Origin: Schistosoma haematobium
Taxonomy: Eukaryota; Platyhelminthes; Trematoda; Strigeidida; Schistosomatidae
DNA: 64,000 nt
NCBI RefSeq assembly: GCF_000699445.3
Contig: NC_067196.1
Span: 47,099,364 to 47,163,363 of the forward strand
Direction: 5' to 3'
In this document: positions 52,126 through 61,700 of the stretch, one piece after another
Numbering within the stretch: the stretch's first letter is position 1
Layout: every line of letters begins with the position of its first letter
The notes under the pieces: generated by a model
Databases searched by the model: none
What the model saw: the letters and a program-made list of their open reading frames with translations, nothing else
What the model was told of the DNA's origin: nothing
Position numbers and translations under genes: made by a program

Positions 52126-52300
52126 TGTAGCCTAGTGGTAACGTCTCTGACTGTGAAGCTGGGTGACACGGGATCGAATCCGTCAGGGAGTACCAGTTCC
52201 CTCAAGGTTACAGGCACAATTTGCTGACGAGTGCCAAGCAGCACGAAATCCGGGTCCAGGGTTTCCTGTCGACTACCTCCAACCACCATCTTTTCTTTTC
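52126..52300 (+). repeat. tRNA-headed hammerhead SINE, family 3
   Basis: A-box-like TAGCCTAGTGGTAAC (52128-52142) and B-box GGGATCGAATCC (52170-52181) form a tRNA-like head of about 73 bases. A hammerhead core with different arms follows, then CCTGTCGACTACCTCC and a T/C-rich 3' end. The sequence outside the core differs from family 1 and from the Sm-alpha-like family. Confidence 0.8.
52208..52266 (+). ncRNA. Hammerhead ribozyme, family 3, core intact
   Basis: CTGACGA (52224-52230), stem II GTGC/GCAC around loop CAAGCA, GAAA (52245-52248), loopless stem III TCC/GGG, and UC before the expected cleavage after C52256. Stem I is weak in this copy (TTTG against CAGGG), so activity is uncertain. 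Confidence 0.65.
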
Positions 52301-52423
52301 TTTTTTATCTACAACTTTACTTATATTCTTCTTTTCTATAAATAAAATAGTGGTGATTCGAAAAATTATTTCGTTTATATTTAATAACATGAAATTCTAA
52401 AATAAATAACATTAAAATTTTAC

Positions 52424-52443
52424 CATGATGATGATGATGATGG
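52424..52443. repeat. (GAT)n microsatellite
   Basis: Six or so GAT/ATG trinucleotides in a row. Confidence 0.85.
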
Positions 52444-52849
52444 TTAATTTTTACTCAGGAGAATAAGTAGCAAAGAACTTTGTTTTTCGTTTCTTTTGTT
52501 CTTACATTGATTATTCTGTTCGATTAGGTGAAGTTTGTCTACTTATTTACAGTTATTGTCATTAAAACAAATACAATTCAGTGCAAATGAATATCTAATT
52601 GAAGTTTGTGTTCTTTTGTTTTTTGTCTGAAGGTAAATTATAAATGTTTATTTTGATTAAAAAAACACTTGAAATGTAAAACATTAGTATAAATCACAAG
52701 ATAAAGAAATCTATAAACGAGATAAAACTACATTCTTTGAAAGTGCCTTATTTTATCATTTCCTTATTTTATGATAATGATGATATTGGCCACTCTTCAA
52801 CGGTCAATTAGTTGTAAATGTTGAAATCATAAAACGGATCAGTCAAGGA
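52444..52849. other. AT-rich spacer
   Basis: Nothing recognised. Confidence 0.4.
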
Positions 52850-52975
52850 CAAAGTAGCTCAATGTTAACTTTTCAGACTGCAAACTTTGGTCACACTAGT
52901 TCAGCTGGTACGGAATCTTGGTTCAAGATTTCCTTCAAACTACTTTCAACTACCTTTCATCCATGATGGACAGTT
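52850..52975 (+). repeat. Degenerate family 3 SINE
   Basis: AAAGTAGCTCAATGTTAAC (A-box-like), CTTGGTTCAAGATTTCC and CTACTTTCAACTACCTTTCA follow the order of the 52.1 kb copy. The ribozyme core is lost. Confidence 0.5.
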
Positions 52976-53564
52976 AATACTGACGATAACAGTATAAACA
53001 TGATTATTTTGCAGAAACCAACCGACTGATAGAGATGATACTAATATACATTTTGTCTTAATATTATCATAGATCCACTTGATCCAGCAATTAGGATGTA
53101 TTTTGAGATTAAACAGAAATTTAATTATTTTTTCTTTTCAAGCTAAAACTTCAGAAAAATCAACAGATGAGTAAAGTATTTGATTCAGTGATAAGTTTAA
53201 AATTATCAGTTCAGTAGACTGTATCATGTATATTCATATGATCAAGTCATATTTATCAGCAGGTTTGAAGGGATAGATTAAATTTGGTAATTTCATATAC
53301 TTGAAATTATAATTTAGTTGTTATTATGCTTTCTCATTGAATTAAAATTTCCATTTCTACTAATTCTATCCCTAGTGTCTATACTTATTGATTTTCCTGT
53401 TATTATATTTAGAAAAATTATAGTCAAAATTATAACTATCTACGTGAAACTCCTTGATAAATGAACGTAATGAGTTGCCAATTTGTAATATCGAGTGATC
53501 TGAACATTTTATTTTTCTTGGTTTGTTTTACTTAATGCTACTTTTTTTCTACTGATAGATCCTG
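52976..53564. other. AT-rich spacer
   Basis: Nothing recognised. Confidence 0.4.
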
Positions 53565-53700
53565 GGTTCGAATCCAGCGAGGCGGGATCGTGGATGTGCA
53601 CTGCTGAGGAGTCCTAAAATAGAACAAAACGGCCGTCCAATGCTTCCAGGTTTTCCATGGTGGTCTAATTTCAATTGACTCATTATCTCAGCTGTTTTGA
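53565..53700 (+). repeat. Family 1 SINE, 5' truncated, dead ribozyme
   Basis: Starts at the B box (GGGTTCGAATCC). The core is CTGAGGA followed by stem II and CAAA in place of GAAA, then CGGCCGTCCAATGC, CCAGGTTTTCCATGG and ATTGACTCATTATCTC. The changed GAAA box should abolish cleavage. Confidence 0.85.
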
Positions 53701-55192
53701 TCATGATAATTTTGAAATTATAGAGTATGTTACAGTTACTGTATTTATTGGCGCTAAACAAAAGGAGACTTGTGAATTGTTTTAATGTAGGTAATGTAGG
53801 GTGCACATATGAAGTTAGTTTAATTTAAAGACAAGTATTTTCATAATCAGCTTATATTAATAAAGTATTGTTAATGAAAATCACATTCATCATTGTTAAT
53901 ATCCAATATCAAGAAGGTGAGTTAATCAGTAAGTGTTAAGTGGATAATTGAGACTAAATAATAAGAATTATTCAACAAATTCATTTGAATTATTTTCAGA
54001 ATATCACCAATGGAATGTTTAGGTAAGATTCTGCATCGAAGAGATTTATGTTGAAAGAACAGTTCAGAAATAAATTATATCACTTTAATAATAATCTTCA
54101 GATTCAAGAAATTTTCTTAACATACTGTCAGTGATCAGTTATACTTCAATTATAAGTTGAAGAATGGGTCTTGTTATAATAATTGACCTTGGAAAAAGTT
54201 TATGAATACTTTCAAAGAATTTTATTTTCGTATTATATTACAACGAACTCAAGATTTTTCGAACTACTGGGTAAATATTAAGTGATTTAGTGGTCCGTGT
54301 CTGACTTCAATTTAATTGTGTGACTATCGTTATCGAACTATACACTCCGCCAATCCTTGCATATAATTATCGACTTAAAGCGCTTTAGTGAATAACAGAA
54401 TTAAATAAGTCAAATACAAGAATGAGTTTTGAATGCATATATTTCATACAGTCGTCGATCCAGTCAAACAATCAAAGAAACGGAACGATGTATGGTGGAG
54501 GTGTGTGAACCAATTCCATTTAGTCAGGCGTTAATCAATATTTATAGCCGGACAAAGATAAATTACAGACGTGTGATGAGTAAGATAAGAAACGCACACA
54601 CATACGCTTACATAAAAGCAATCAGGACTGACAAAATCAAAACGTTACTCAAGAAGAATGAATAAATTGATCTGTCCGAAAGCTAGAATAAGTTATGTGA
54701 GCATAACATAGTAACCGATACTACAGTGATATTATATTGTTACCTACATTAGTTTTTAAAGAATGAAATATCACTTTGATTGACCAGGATCGTTTACGTT
54801 CAAGGAAAACCACTTTTTTTTCATAAAGAAGATAGCATAAATTTCACTATCATACAACGAACACTATAGTCGTGAGCATCATCCTCTTATATATAAGCTA
54901 AGAGTTTGTTATATCTTAACAAAGTTTGATATAACTTTCATTATTTTGAAGATAAATTTATGTAAAAATCCTCCAACAAACAAAATACACATTTTTTCTA
55001 TTTAGCTTTGGTTCTACTAATGAGGGTAATTTAATTCGTTAGCATCTAACCCTATTATATGAATTGTTTTTCCTAGGTCTATCAGGATCATCTGAATTTA
55101 GATACTCGGAAACAATATTTTAGACATATTTTTAAAAGTTGTTCACAAATGATAAACAATACTATTTTGGTCAAATTTTCTAGAACTATAGA
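53701..55192. other. AT-rich DNA with one unassigned short ORF
   Basis: A 78-codon plus frame at 54429-54665 has more normal codon use than its flanks (segments ERCMVEVCEPIPF and INYRRVMSKIRN). I do not recognise it, and it may be part of another repeat. Nothing else is supported. Confidence 0.35.
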
Positions 55193-55425
55193 ATGACTAA
55201 CTGCGTCACAAGACAAGCCCTCACATGGAATCCTGAAGGTCAAAGGAAAAGAGGAAGACCAAAGAACACATTACACCGAGAAATGGAGATAGACATGAGA
55301 AGAATGAACAACAATTGGATAGAAGTAGAAAGGAAGGCCCAGGACAGAGTGGGTTTGAGAATTCTGGTCAGTGGCCTATGCTCCACTGCGAATAACAGGC
55401 GTAAGACAAGAGACGAAAAATGAGT
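55193..55425 (+). mobile_element. Mosaic RTE 3'-end fragment
   Basis: The first ~80 bases ([20 protein letters not shown]) match the 19/34 kb RTE type. From about 55276 on, the sequence matches the 36.4 kb copy ([18 protein letters not shown]) without indels. The 76-codon frame is therefore a chimera of two subtypes. The join lies near a GAGGAAGACCAAAGAACACA segment common to both. Confidence 0.85.
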
Positions 55426-55908
55426 AAAATACATGATAATAGACATTTTATCTTATTATGATCAGAGATGATGGATTAGTGAAACTAACCATCTTAGACG
55501 TACCAGTGAAAAAGTCTCAGTAATTTCAAAGTAAATGATAATCACTAAATTTATTCGACATGGAAGGTAATAACTTAATTAACTGGAGTACAAATAATAT
55601 ATGAGATTGATTTTGTTTTCTAGTCGTGTGTAACATGTATTGAAGTCTTAAGAAGAATTATAGATGCTTCATTGAACAATAGGATAAACGAGTTTACACA
55701 GTAAGCGAATACTAGAATCAATTTTCTGAGAAGCTGTATAGACAAACGCGAATATCCGAGACCATTTTTCAAATCATTACGCCGTAATCATATTCATCCA
55801 AATCATCGTTCGTTAAAACGTCTTACTCTCAATTATGTCGATGAAATTAAGTCTAGAATACCAGAACTAGAACGAAATATCTCATTACGCTCACATATAT
55901 TATTTGAT

Positions 55909-57531
55909 TTGTCAGAAGATCAACGTTTCAATTTCAAAGATTACATTGATATTGTGAGCAAAAATCGTACTGAAGATGTTATACTGAAATTAATAAAAAG
56001 TCTAAAACAGACCGAGACGCAAGCTTCCTTTCCCGAATCTCCAGAGAAATTTGTTTTCAATTACTCAAGTATAACATTATCGACTATTCAGCTACAAGCA
56101 TTATCCCTTGGTCCTAAATTCTGTAGCACTTCCACTAACATTAATGAACTCAACGCGAAAATCCAGTTTGAAGGCCTCATGCGACAGACAAATGACCTTA
56201 CTCCAGTGTCTAATGAAGATTTTGAGCATTTTAAAACAACTCTTGTGGACTGTTGTAATCAATATGTAAATAAAATACCTACAATTAGCCGATTACTCAC
56301 AAAAGAACATAAATCTCAATTATCTGATCTGCGGAGAAATCAGGACTTAGTTTTATGCCGCCCAGACAAGGGTGCAGGAATTGTTCTTATGGATCGTATT
56401 GACTATGTTACAAAAATATCTTCAATATTATCTGATCCTGTCAAATTCTCTATTGAGAACGTTCAAAAAGACACTACTGAAAAAACTGAACAAATGCTAA
56501 TTAAAATTTTGAAGAAACTGAAAGATGAGGATATTATCAATCATGACCTCTATGAACACCTCAAACCATCTGGTTCTGTTGTACCAAGACTATATGGACT
56601 ACCAAAAGTTCATAAGAATAATAACCCACTACGTCCTATACTGGATATGAACAGTTCTCCCTATCACTTAATCGCTAAATGGTTAGTTAACATTCTACAA
56701 CCTGTTAAAAATCATATCAACAAACACAATGCTCTTGATTCCTTTGACTTTGTTGACTCCATTAGAAACATCAATGTATCCGGTAAAAAAATGTTCTCAT
56801 TAGACGTCACTTCTCTTTTCACAAATGTTCCTCTCACAGAAACCATTTGCTTTTTATGTGACTATATTGAAAATAATAATCTTGATATGCGTATCCCGAT
56901 ACATTACCTTAAAGAACTACTTCTAAGATGTACGCTCAACGTGCAATTTAGATTTAATGATATTTTCTATAAACAAATAGATGGAGTTGCAATGGGCTCT
57001 CCATTGGGTCCTCTCCTGGCTGATTGTTTTATGGCGAACCTAGAAAATTCGGTACTTCGACCAATAATTGAAAGATTTCATTCATATAAAAGATATATGG
57101 ATGACACTTTCATTATTTGCGAAGAAGACAGTGACCTCAATGATATTTTGAATATTTTCAATAACTGTCACCCATCAATCCAATTCACCTTAGAAGCAGA
57201 GACAAACAACGAATTTCATTTTCTTGATATCCATTTAAAAAGAATGCCTGACGGTTTATTACAGAGATCGATATACAGAAAACCCACTTGGAATGGACAA
57301 TACACGAACTTCCACAGTTGGGTTCCATTAATTAGAAAAAGGAACTTAATTCATTCTTTATCCTCAAGGATCAGGCGAATTTGTTCCAACGACACAATAG
57401 ATGGGGAACTATTTTATCTTCGACAGACCCTCATCAAAAACGGTTATCCACCGAGATTCATCGATAGAAACTTGGTACCTAGACCCCATGATAAAGCATT
57501 GACAGTAGGGAAAAAAAAACTCTATTTATGA
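55909..57531 (+). CDS. PLE-A reverse transcriptase (540 codons from Met)
   Basis: Reverse transcriptase of the Penelope clade, which copies element RNA at a target site. Visible motifs: [13 protein letters not shown] (about 151-163), YGLPKVHK (about 228-235) and [10 protein letters not shown], motif A SLDVTSLFTN with catalytic Asp at residue 299 (56803), motif B VAMGSPLGP, motif C YMDD at residues 396-399 (57094-57105), FHFLDIHLKR. The coding region is open upstream to 55705, so the true protein is longer at its N-terminus. It ends early at 57531 because the frame shifts in an A-run just past the RT; family members continue into the endonuclease. Confidence 0.93.
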   Translation: MSEDQRFNFKDYIDIVSKNRTEDVILKLIKSLKQTETQASFPESPEKFVFNYSSITLSTIQLQALSLGPKFCSTSTNINELNAKIQFEGLMRQTNDLTPVSNEDFEHFKTTLVDCCNQYVNKIPTISRLLTKEHKSQLSDLRRNQDLVLCRPDKGAGIVLMDRIDYVTKISSILSDPVKFSIENVQKDTTEKTEQMLIKILKKLKDEDIINHDLYEHLKPSGSVVPRLYGLPKVHKNNNPLRPILDMNSSPYHLIAKWLVNILQPVKNHINKHNALDSFDFVDSIRNINVSGKKMFSLDVTSLFTNVPLTETICFLCDYIENNNLDMRIPIHYLKELLLRCTLNVQFRFNDIFYKQIDGVAMGSPLGPLLADCFMANLENSVLRPIIERFHSYKRYMDDTFIICEEDSDLNDILNIFNNCHPSIQFTLEAETNNEFHFLDIHLKRMPDGLLQRSIYRKPTWNGQYTNFHSWVPLIRKRNLIHSLSSRIRRICSNDTIDGELFYLRQTLIKNGYPPRFIDRNLVPRPHDKALTVGKKKLYL

Positions 57532-58031
57532 ATATGGAATTTAAGGGAGATACAGCTGCTGAAATCCTAAATAAACGGATTTCGAAATCAATGAATAAAA
57601 CATTCCACGCAGCTAAACTTCGAATCATCTTCTCTAGCCGACCTACCATTCTGGGATGTGTAAAGGACAAACTTTCGCTTTGGGCCACTTCAATGTGTAT
57701 CTATAAATTTACTTGCTCATGTGGGGCATGTTACATAGGCCGCACAAAGCGATCATTATCCAAACGCATCTAGGAACATTATCCGGCTTGGCTTTTGAAA
57801 GGGGAGCGAAAAACAATCACGAGTTCTATACAGGAGCACTTAATCAACTGTGGACATATCGCTCCAAAAGACTCTTCGTTTAAAATAGTTTACAGAGTCA
57901 AAGGAACTGGATCGAAGGGGGTTCGAATCAATATTTTATGCACCGCAGAGGCATTGGCAATCCACAAACTAAAGCCTGAACTTTGCGTGCAGAAACGATT
58001 TGTCCAGCCTCTTATCCTTCCTTGGCCTTAA
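57528..58031 (+). pseudogene. PLE-A GIY-YIG endonuclease, interrupted
   Basis: The segment holds FKGD, HAAKLRIIF, then the GIY-YIG core CIYKFTCSCGACYIGRTKR (CIY at 57696, YIG at 57732) with the Cys pairs usual before YIG in Penelope elements. The TAG at 57771-57773 falls where PLE-B has Ser in RISEH, so it looks like a single nonsense change. The same frame then continues through EALAIHKLKPELCVQKR to a TAA at 58029. The domain nicks DNA to prime reverse transcription in known PLEs. Confidence 0.9.
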
Positions 58032-58980
58032 TGGGTATGTTGCTAGGTTGTTGTTGTTTTTTTTTTTTCTTTCCTAATGCACTTTTATTATTATCCATAT
58101 TTTTAAATTACTATTTTGCACTTTAAACTTTAATCATTTATTATTATTACCTTTTACAAGTTTTCTTGATTATCATTCAGTTTATTATTATGACCTTTGT
58201 TGTTTTGTCGTTTTTCTTCATATCTGTCAATCTGTCAATTGGACTATTATCTGACCCTTAAATTTTGTTCTTCCTTACCCCTTGATTAGTACGTTAACCT
58301 TATTTGTTATTTATTGTCGAATCCATTTTTTTGTGATACAACCCTTTCTATCCCTCTATAGACATACATTTTCCATATAACTATATATACGAATGTACAG
58401 CTTAAGTAAATGATTTCGTCGAAAAGAAAATTTTCTTCGCTAAATTCTCTTTTTCTTATTGAATGATTATTGTTATATACAATTCATTTCAACTTATACA
58501 AATCTGACTGTTAACCTAACTGTAAATAAATCATATAAAATCTGACATATTCTTAACTCATTCTGCAAGCGAAATAATTCCTTATCACCAGTCTTTGCGC
58601 CTTTCCTCCTATGTTCAAGTTTCTGTATAGATTTAGCTTGTGGTTATTAGAAGCAGCTAGGAAATCGAATCGAGCGTTCATTTAGAAGATATCATTATCG
58701 ATAATACCACTTTTTAATTATTTTAAACCGATATTATTCGAAAATATATCCACTTATTGAAATTTTTTAATGATAAATTATACCTACAGAAATTTTAGAC
58801 CAGCATCGGTAATGTTTATAATTACAACATCAATAAACAATGAAATATTGTTCAAACAAGCAACTAGATCCATTTATCACCATAAAATAAACCAAGAATA
58901 ACAAGGTCTGGAAAATAAAATCAATTGATCATGCAATTGGTTCCCTTTATGATTTTAAATAGAGCAAGAACAAACATTAA
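58032..58980 (+). other. PLE-A 3' flank and AT-rich DNA
   Basis: No coding potential. A hairpin at 58419-58439 (CGAA/TTCG arms around AAAATTTT) resembles one at 31351-31370. The 3' boundary of PLE-A is not clear. Confidence 0.45.
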
Positions 58981-59031
58981 TGCAGAATAGTATGAATCCA
59001 TATTATTTCGAGGTTTCTCGTCAGCTGCTTA
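58981..59031 (-). ncRNA. Candidate hammerhead in PLE-B 3' flank
   Basis: On the minus strand: stem I GCAG (59028-59025) with CTGC (58985-58982), box CTGACGA (59024-59018), very short stem II GA/TC around AACC, GAAA (59009-59006), stem III ATA/TAT with a 14-base loop, and UU before the predicted cleavage at 58986/58985. All conserved core positions fit, but stem II has only two pairs. PLEs are reported to carry hammerheads in their terminal repeats; orientation and place fit the minus PLE-B copy. Confidence 0.5.
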
Positions 59032-59118
59032 CAAACCAAAATTGTGATAGAATTTGTTTACATGGAGATAGTGTGAAACAATTGACATAAATGAGTGTAA
59101 ATAACTGGATTACAAAAA

Positions 59119-59122
<4 letters not shown>

Positions 59123-59158
<36 letters not shown>
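59123..59158. repeat. (TA)n microsatellite in PLE-B flank
   Basis: About 17 AT dinucleotides between the hammerhead candidate and the PLE-B 3' region. Confidence 0.9.
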
Positions 59159-59159
<1 letters not shown>

Positions 59160-59455
59160 TAGAAACAGGTCAGAAAAAAAGGGGTTAATTCAGGTTGGGT
59201 GGTGTAATAGTTTAGTGAAGTTCATAAATTGTGTGATAATTAGAGATTAATGGAATTGAATAATGATAAGGTAGATTACGTAATAATAATTAAATAGGAT
59301 TTGGAAAGTTAAGATAATTTACGAGGATCAGGTGGTGGAAATGTGTGAACAAAATTTTAGTTTAAGAATTAGGTAATAGGGGAGTATAAAATGTCTTAAA
59401 ATAAGTAGATGAACAAAATAACCAAAACACAAAAAACAAACGGAAACAAAAGAGA

Positions 59456-60531
59456 TTACCAGGGTAGTGATAAGTTTATTAAAGTCTCTTTTTGAATGCA
59501 TAAATCCGGTTTCAGTTTCTTAATTGCAATGGCTTCAGCAAAGCGGAGAGTGGTAGTACTTCTTTGTCTATTGATAATTTTAAACGCATGCAGAATATCG
59601 ACGGTATGCCCGGTGTCAAGTAAATGCCGAGCTATTGCACTGTCGAAAGCTTTAGTCGCTCGCAGCGTCAAGTTCTTCGGAATATGCTCAGAAATGCGAA
59701 CCTGTACTCTTCTCTCAGTTCTTCCAATGTATGTGCTACGGCACGTACATGTAAATTGGTAAATGCAGTTGGAGCAACTAAGGGAGAGGATTTGTAGATC
59801 TTCGTTTGTTTCAGTGAGCAGTATGTTTTCCATAACGTAGTCAGTTTGGCTGCCGGGTAGGTCACTTTTAAAGTGGAATTAATTCTGTGATTGACAATTC
59901 CGGCGACTTCATCTCCTTTGAAGCGCAAGGATAGGAAGCAGGTTTTCTTTTCAACTGTATCATACTTAATCGGAGGGTTTGTATTAGCATATTTGTGGAT
60001 GAATTTCTCCGGATATGCATTTTCACGTAGGCACTTGGTGATTGTGGCAATTTCTTCTTTGAGGCATTCTTTTGAGCAGATTTTGCGTGCGCGGTCAAAA
60101 AGGTTTCGCACAATACCCTTTTTATAACTCATTGGACAGAAGCTGTTAAAATTAAGATAAACTCCGCTCCAAGTATTTTTGCGGTGAATGTGTCTTTGTA
60201 GTGTGCCATCTGATGTTCGCCTAATTCCAATATCCAGGAAATGGTATTTATCATCAACTTCATGTTCCATGGTAAATTCTATATCTTTGTGTACTTTACT
60301 GAACAGACTGAGTAGGCACATGGAGTGTTGGTGATTTTTGCAGACAAAGAACGTGTCATCCATATATCTGCAGTAGAATGTGGTACTGTCGATTGCGTGC
60401 TTAAGTTTCTTTTGTTCCAGATGTCCCATAAATATGTCGGCAAAAATTGGGCCCAGAGGGCTGCCCATTGCTATTCCATCAATCTGTCGGTACAGAACAT
60501 TGTTAAATCTAAATTGTATGTTTTTGTACAC
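59456..60531 (-). CDS. PLE-B RT catalytic end and GIY-YIG endonuclease (minus copy)
   Basis: Two overlapping frames. The frame 60531-59668 has DGIAMGSPLGPIFAD (motif B), YMDD at 60366-60355 and YHFLDIGIRR, and runs on to HPAAKL-like VTYPAAKL before going out of phase. The frame 59833-59456 holds the endonuclease core CIYQFTCTCRSTYIGRTER, RISEH and the conserved end EAIAIKKLKPDLCIQK. The phase change between them is identical in both PLE-B copies, so it predates their duplication or is used as a programmed shift. Confidence 0.9.
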
Positions 60532-61370
60532 AAAAACAGGAGCTGTTTAAATTCCTGGGATGGTAAAGGCAGGAGTTCTGGATATTCACATATGATCTCT
60601 GCCGTTTCTTCCAAGGGGATATTTGTGAAAAGCGAAGAGACATCAAATGAAACCATGAATTTGTCAGAGACATTAAGATTCTCAAGTTTTTGTACAAATT
60701 CAAAGCTGTCTTTCAAACTGTAGGTTGCTAGTTTTTTGCGGATTGGTTCCAAGCATCTAGTTAGCCAGCGGGCAAGTTTATGAAAGGCTGATTTGGCCAT
60801 CGATAATATTGGTCTTATAGGGATGTCGGGTTTATGTGTTTTGGGTAGCCCATATAAGTATGGCAATTGTGACCCTTTTGGTTTGAGTTCGTTATACGTA
60901 TGATTATCTATTAGATTTTTCTTAACGAGTTCTCTCAACTTTCTTAAGACACGTTTCTCTGTCGCATCTGTTAAGTCTTTCTGGGTATTGTCGATGATAA
61001 ATCTGGTGGAGTTATTTAAAATGGACATTACCTTATTGATATATTCATCTCTGTTAAGAATGACTACACTGGAACCCTTATCCGGACGAAGTAGCATTAT
61101 TGTTTCGTCTTTAATAAGTTTTCCCAATGCTTGATGGTGATCTCCGGTGAACACTCTTGAGTGTGGGATTGGTGTCGTAAAATACTGGTTTGTGATATCC
61201 ACTAATTTAGATTTAAACCAACTATGCTTTTCGTCGTTCATGGGTTTAAGGTCTGACAATTGTTGATATAAATATTCAAACTGGGTCTCAGTGTCTATTC
61301 TGTTGCACTTTCTTGGGATATGAAATTTGAATCCAAGGCAGAGTGCTTCAGTTTCAATTCGACTTAGTTT
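60471..61370 (-). CDS. PLE-B RT, fingers and palm part (minus copy)
   Basis: Segment of the PLE-B polyprotein with CLGFKFHIPRKC, RPDKGSSVVILNRDEY, YGLPKTHKPDIPIRPILS and motif A VSFDVSSLFTNIPL. The internal Met at 61259 is not the true start; the frame is continuous with 61371-61700 apart from a one-base gap in an A-run. It ends at a frameshift where the other copy has one more A. Its sequence relation to PLE-A is clear but distant, so this is a separate family. Confidence 0.9.
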   Translation of the reverse strand, partial: KLSRIETEALCLGFKFHIPRKCNRIDTETQFEYLYQQLSDLKPMNDEKHSWFKSKLVDITNQYFTTPIPHSRVFTGDHHQALGKLIKDETIMLLRPDKGSSVVILNRDEYINKVMSILNNSTRFIIDNTQKDLTDATEKRVLRKLRELVKKNLIDNHTYNELKPKGSQLPYLYGLPKTHKPDIPIRPILSMAKSAFHKLARWLTRCLEPIRKKLATYSLKDSFEFVQKLENLNVSDKFMVSFDVSSLFTNIPLEETAEIICEYPELLPLPSQEFKQLLFLCTKTYNLDLTMFCTDRLME

Positions 61371-61529
61371 TTATTCGATAAGTTCTGTATGTATTTTCGT
61401 GGATTGGTAGGAAATGCCACGTGGTTTTGTTCTTTAACAAGTGTTTTGGTTAATGTCTTCATGAATTTGTGACTGGTTTTCGACTGAACATCGCAAATGA
61501 AGTTAATAAGTTTAATACGACATACAATA

Positions 61530-61700
61530 TTTAAATCCATAACAATTTTGTCATAACCAAAGGATTCTATTTTAAGTTTAGAGATAAGATCCTTAGTGCA
61601 TTCAATTTGGGATTTGGTGACTCGTCGAAGATTTTTTAACGATGGAGGTATTTTACAGGCGCGGACAGCTTTAATAATGTGGCGAGGAAAGCAGCCATCA
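61530..61700 (-). other. 171-base spacer of the PLE-B palindrome
   Basis: The only PLE-B sequence here without a mirror copy. It encodes, on the minus strand, the basic N-terminal piece from about NNDGCFPRH to FGYDKIVMDL. The arms on both sides are complementary up to TATTGTATG at 61701 and its partner ending at 61529. Confidence 0.9.

Larger units (their letters stand above)
55426..58031 (+). mobile_element. Penelope-like element A, nearly full length
   Basis: Coding sequence begins by 55705 (after a TAA at 55702) and the main frame, with Met at 55909, runs to 57531. A second frame (57528-57773) and a third segment (57795-58031) complete the protein: N-terminal [15 protein letters not shown] core, then GIY-YIG endonuclease. 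A one-base length change in the A-run at 57511-57519 splits the RT from the endonuclease, and a TAG at 57771-57773 interrupts the latter. Two lesions suggest a recently dead or nearly intact copy. The 5' flank and first half are duplicated at 35.1-36.4 kb. Confidence 0.93.
59227..61700 (-). mobile_element. Penelope-like element B, minus copy
   Basis: The coding remnant runs from 61700 down to the stop at 59456, followed by an untranslated 3' part. Order: N-terminal basic region (CFPRHIIKAVRAC, IPPSLKNLRR), TKTLVKEQNHVAFP, RPDKGSSVVILNRDEY, YGLPKTHK, RT palm, GIY-YIG. One-base frame breaks lie in homopolymers near 61371 and 60523, and a further break shared with the other copy separates RT from the endonuclease near 59835. 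The extreme N-terminus is cut by the junction with the plus copy at 61700/61701. Confidence 0.92.

Noticed and set aside
52126..52200. A true tRNA gene
   Set aside because: A and B boxes are present, but it leads directly into a hammerhead core and a SINE body, and the acceptor stem does not pair convincingly.
55702..55717. A 15-base GT...AG intron that would bypass the in-frame TAA at 55702
   Set aside because: GT and AG ends at this spacing occur easily by chance, and such tiny introns are not expected here.
59491..60723. Plus-strand ORFs of 78-132 codons
   Set aside because: They are antisense to PLE-B coding sequence with catalytic motifs; the same holds for minus ORFs over 62508-63734.
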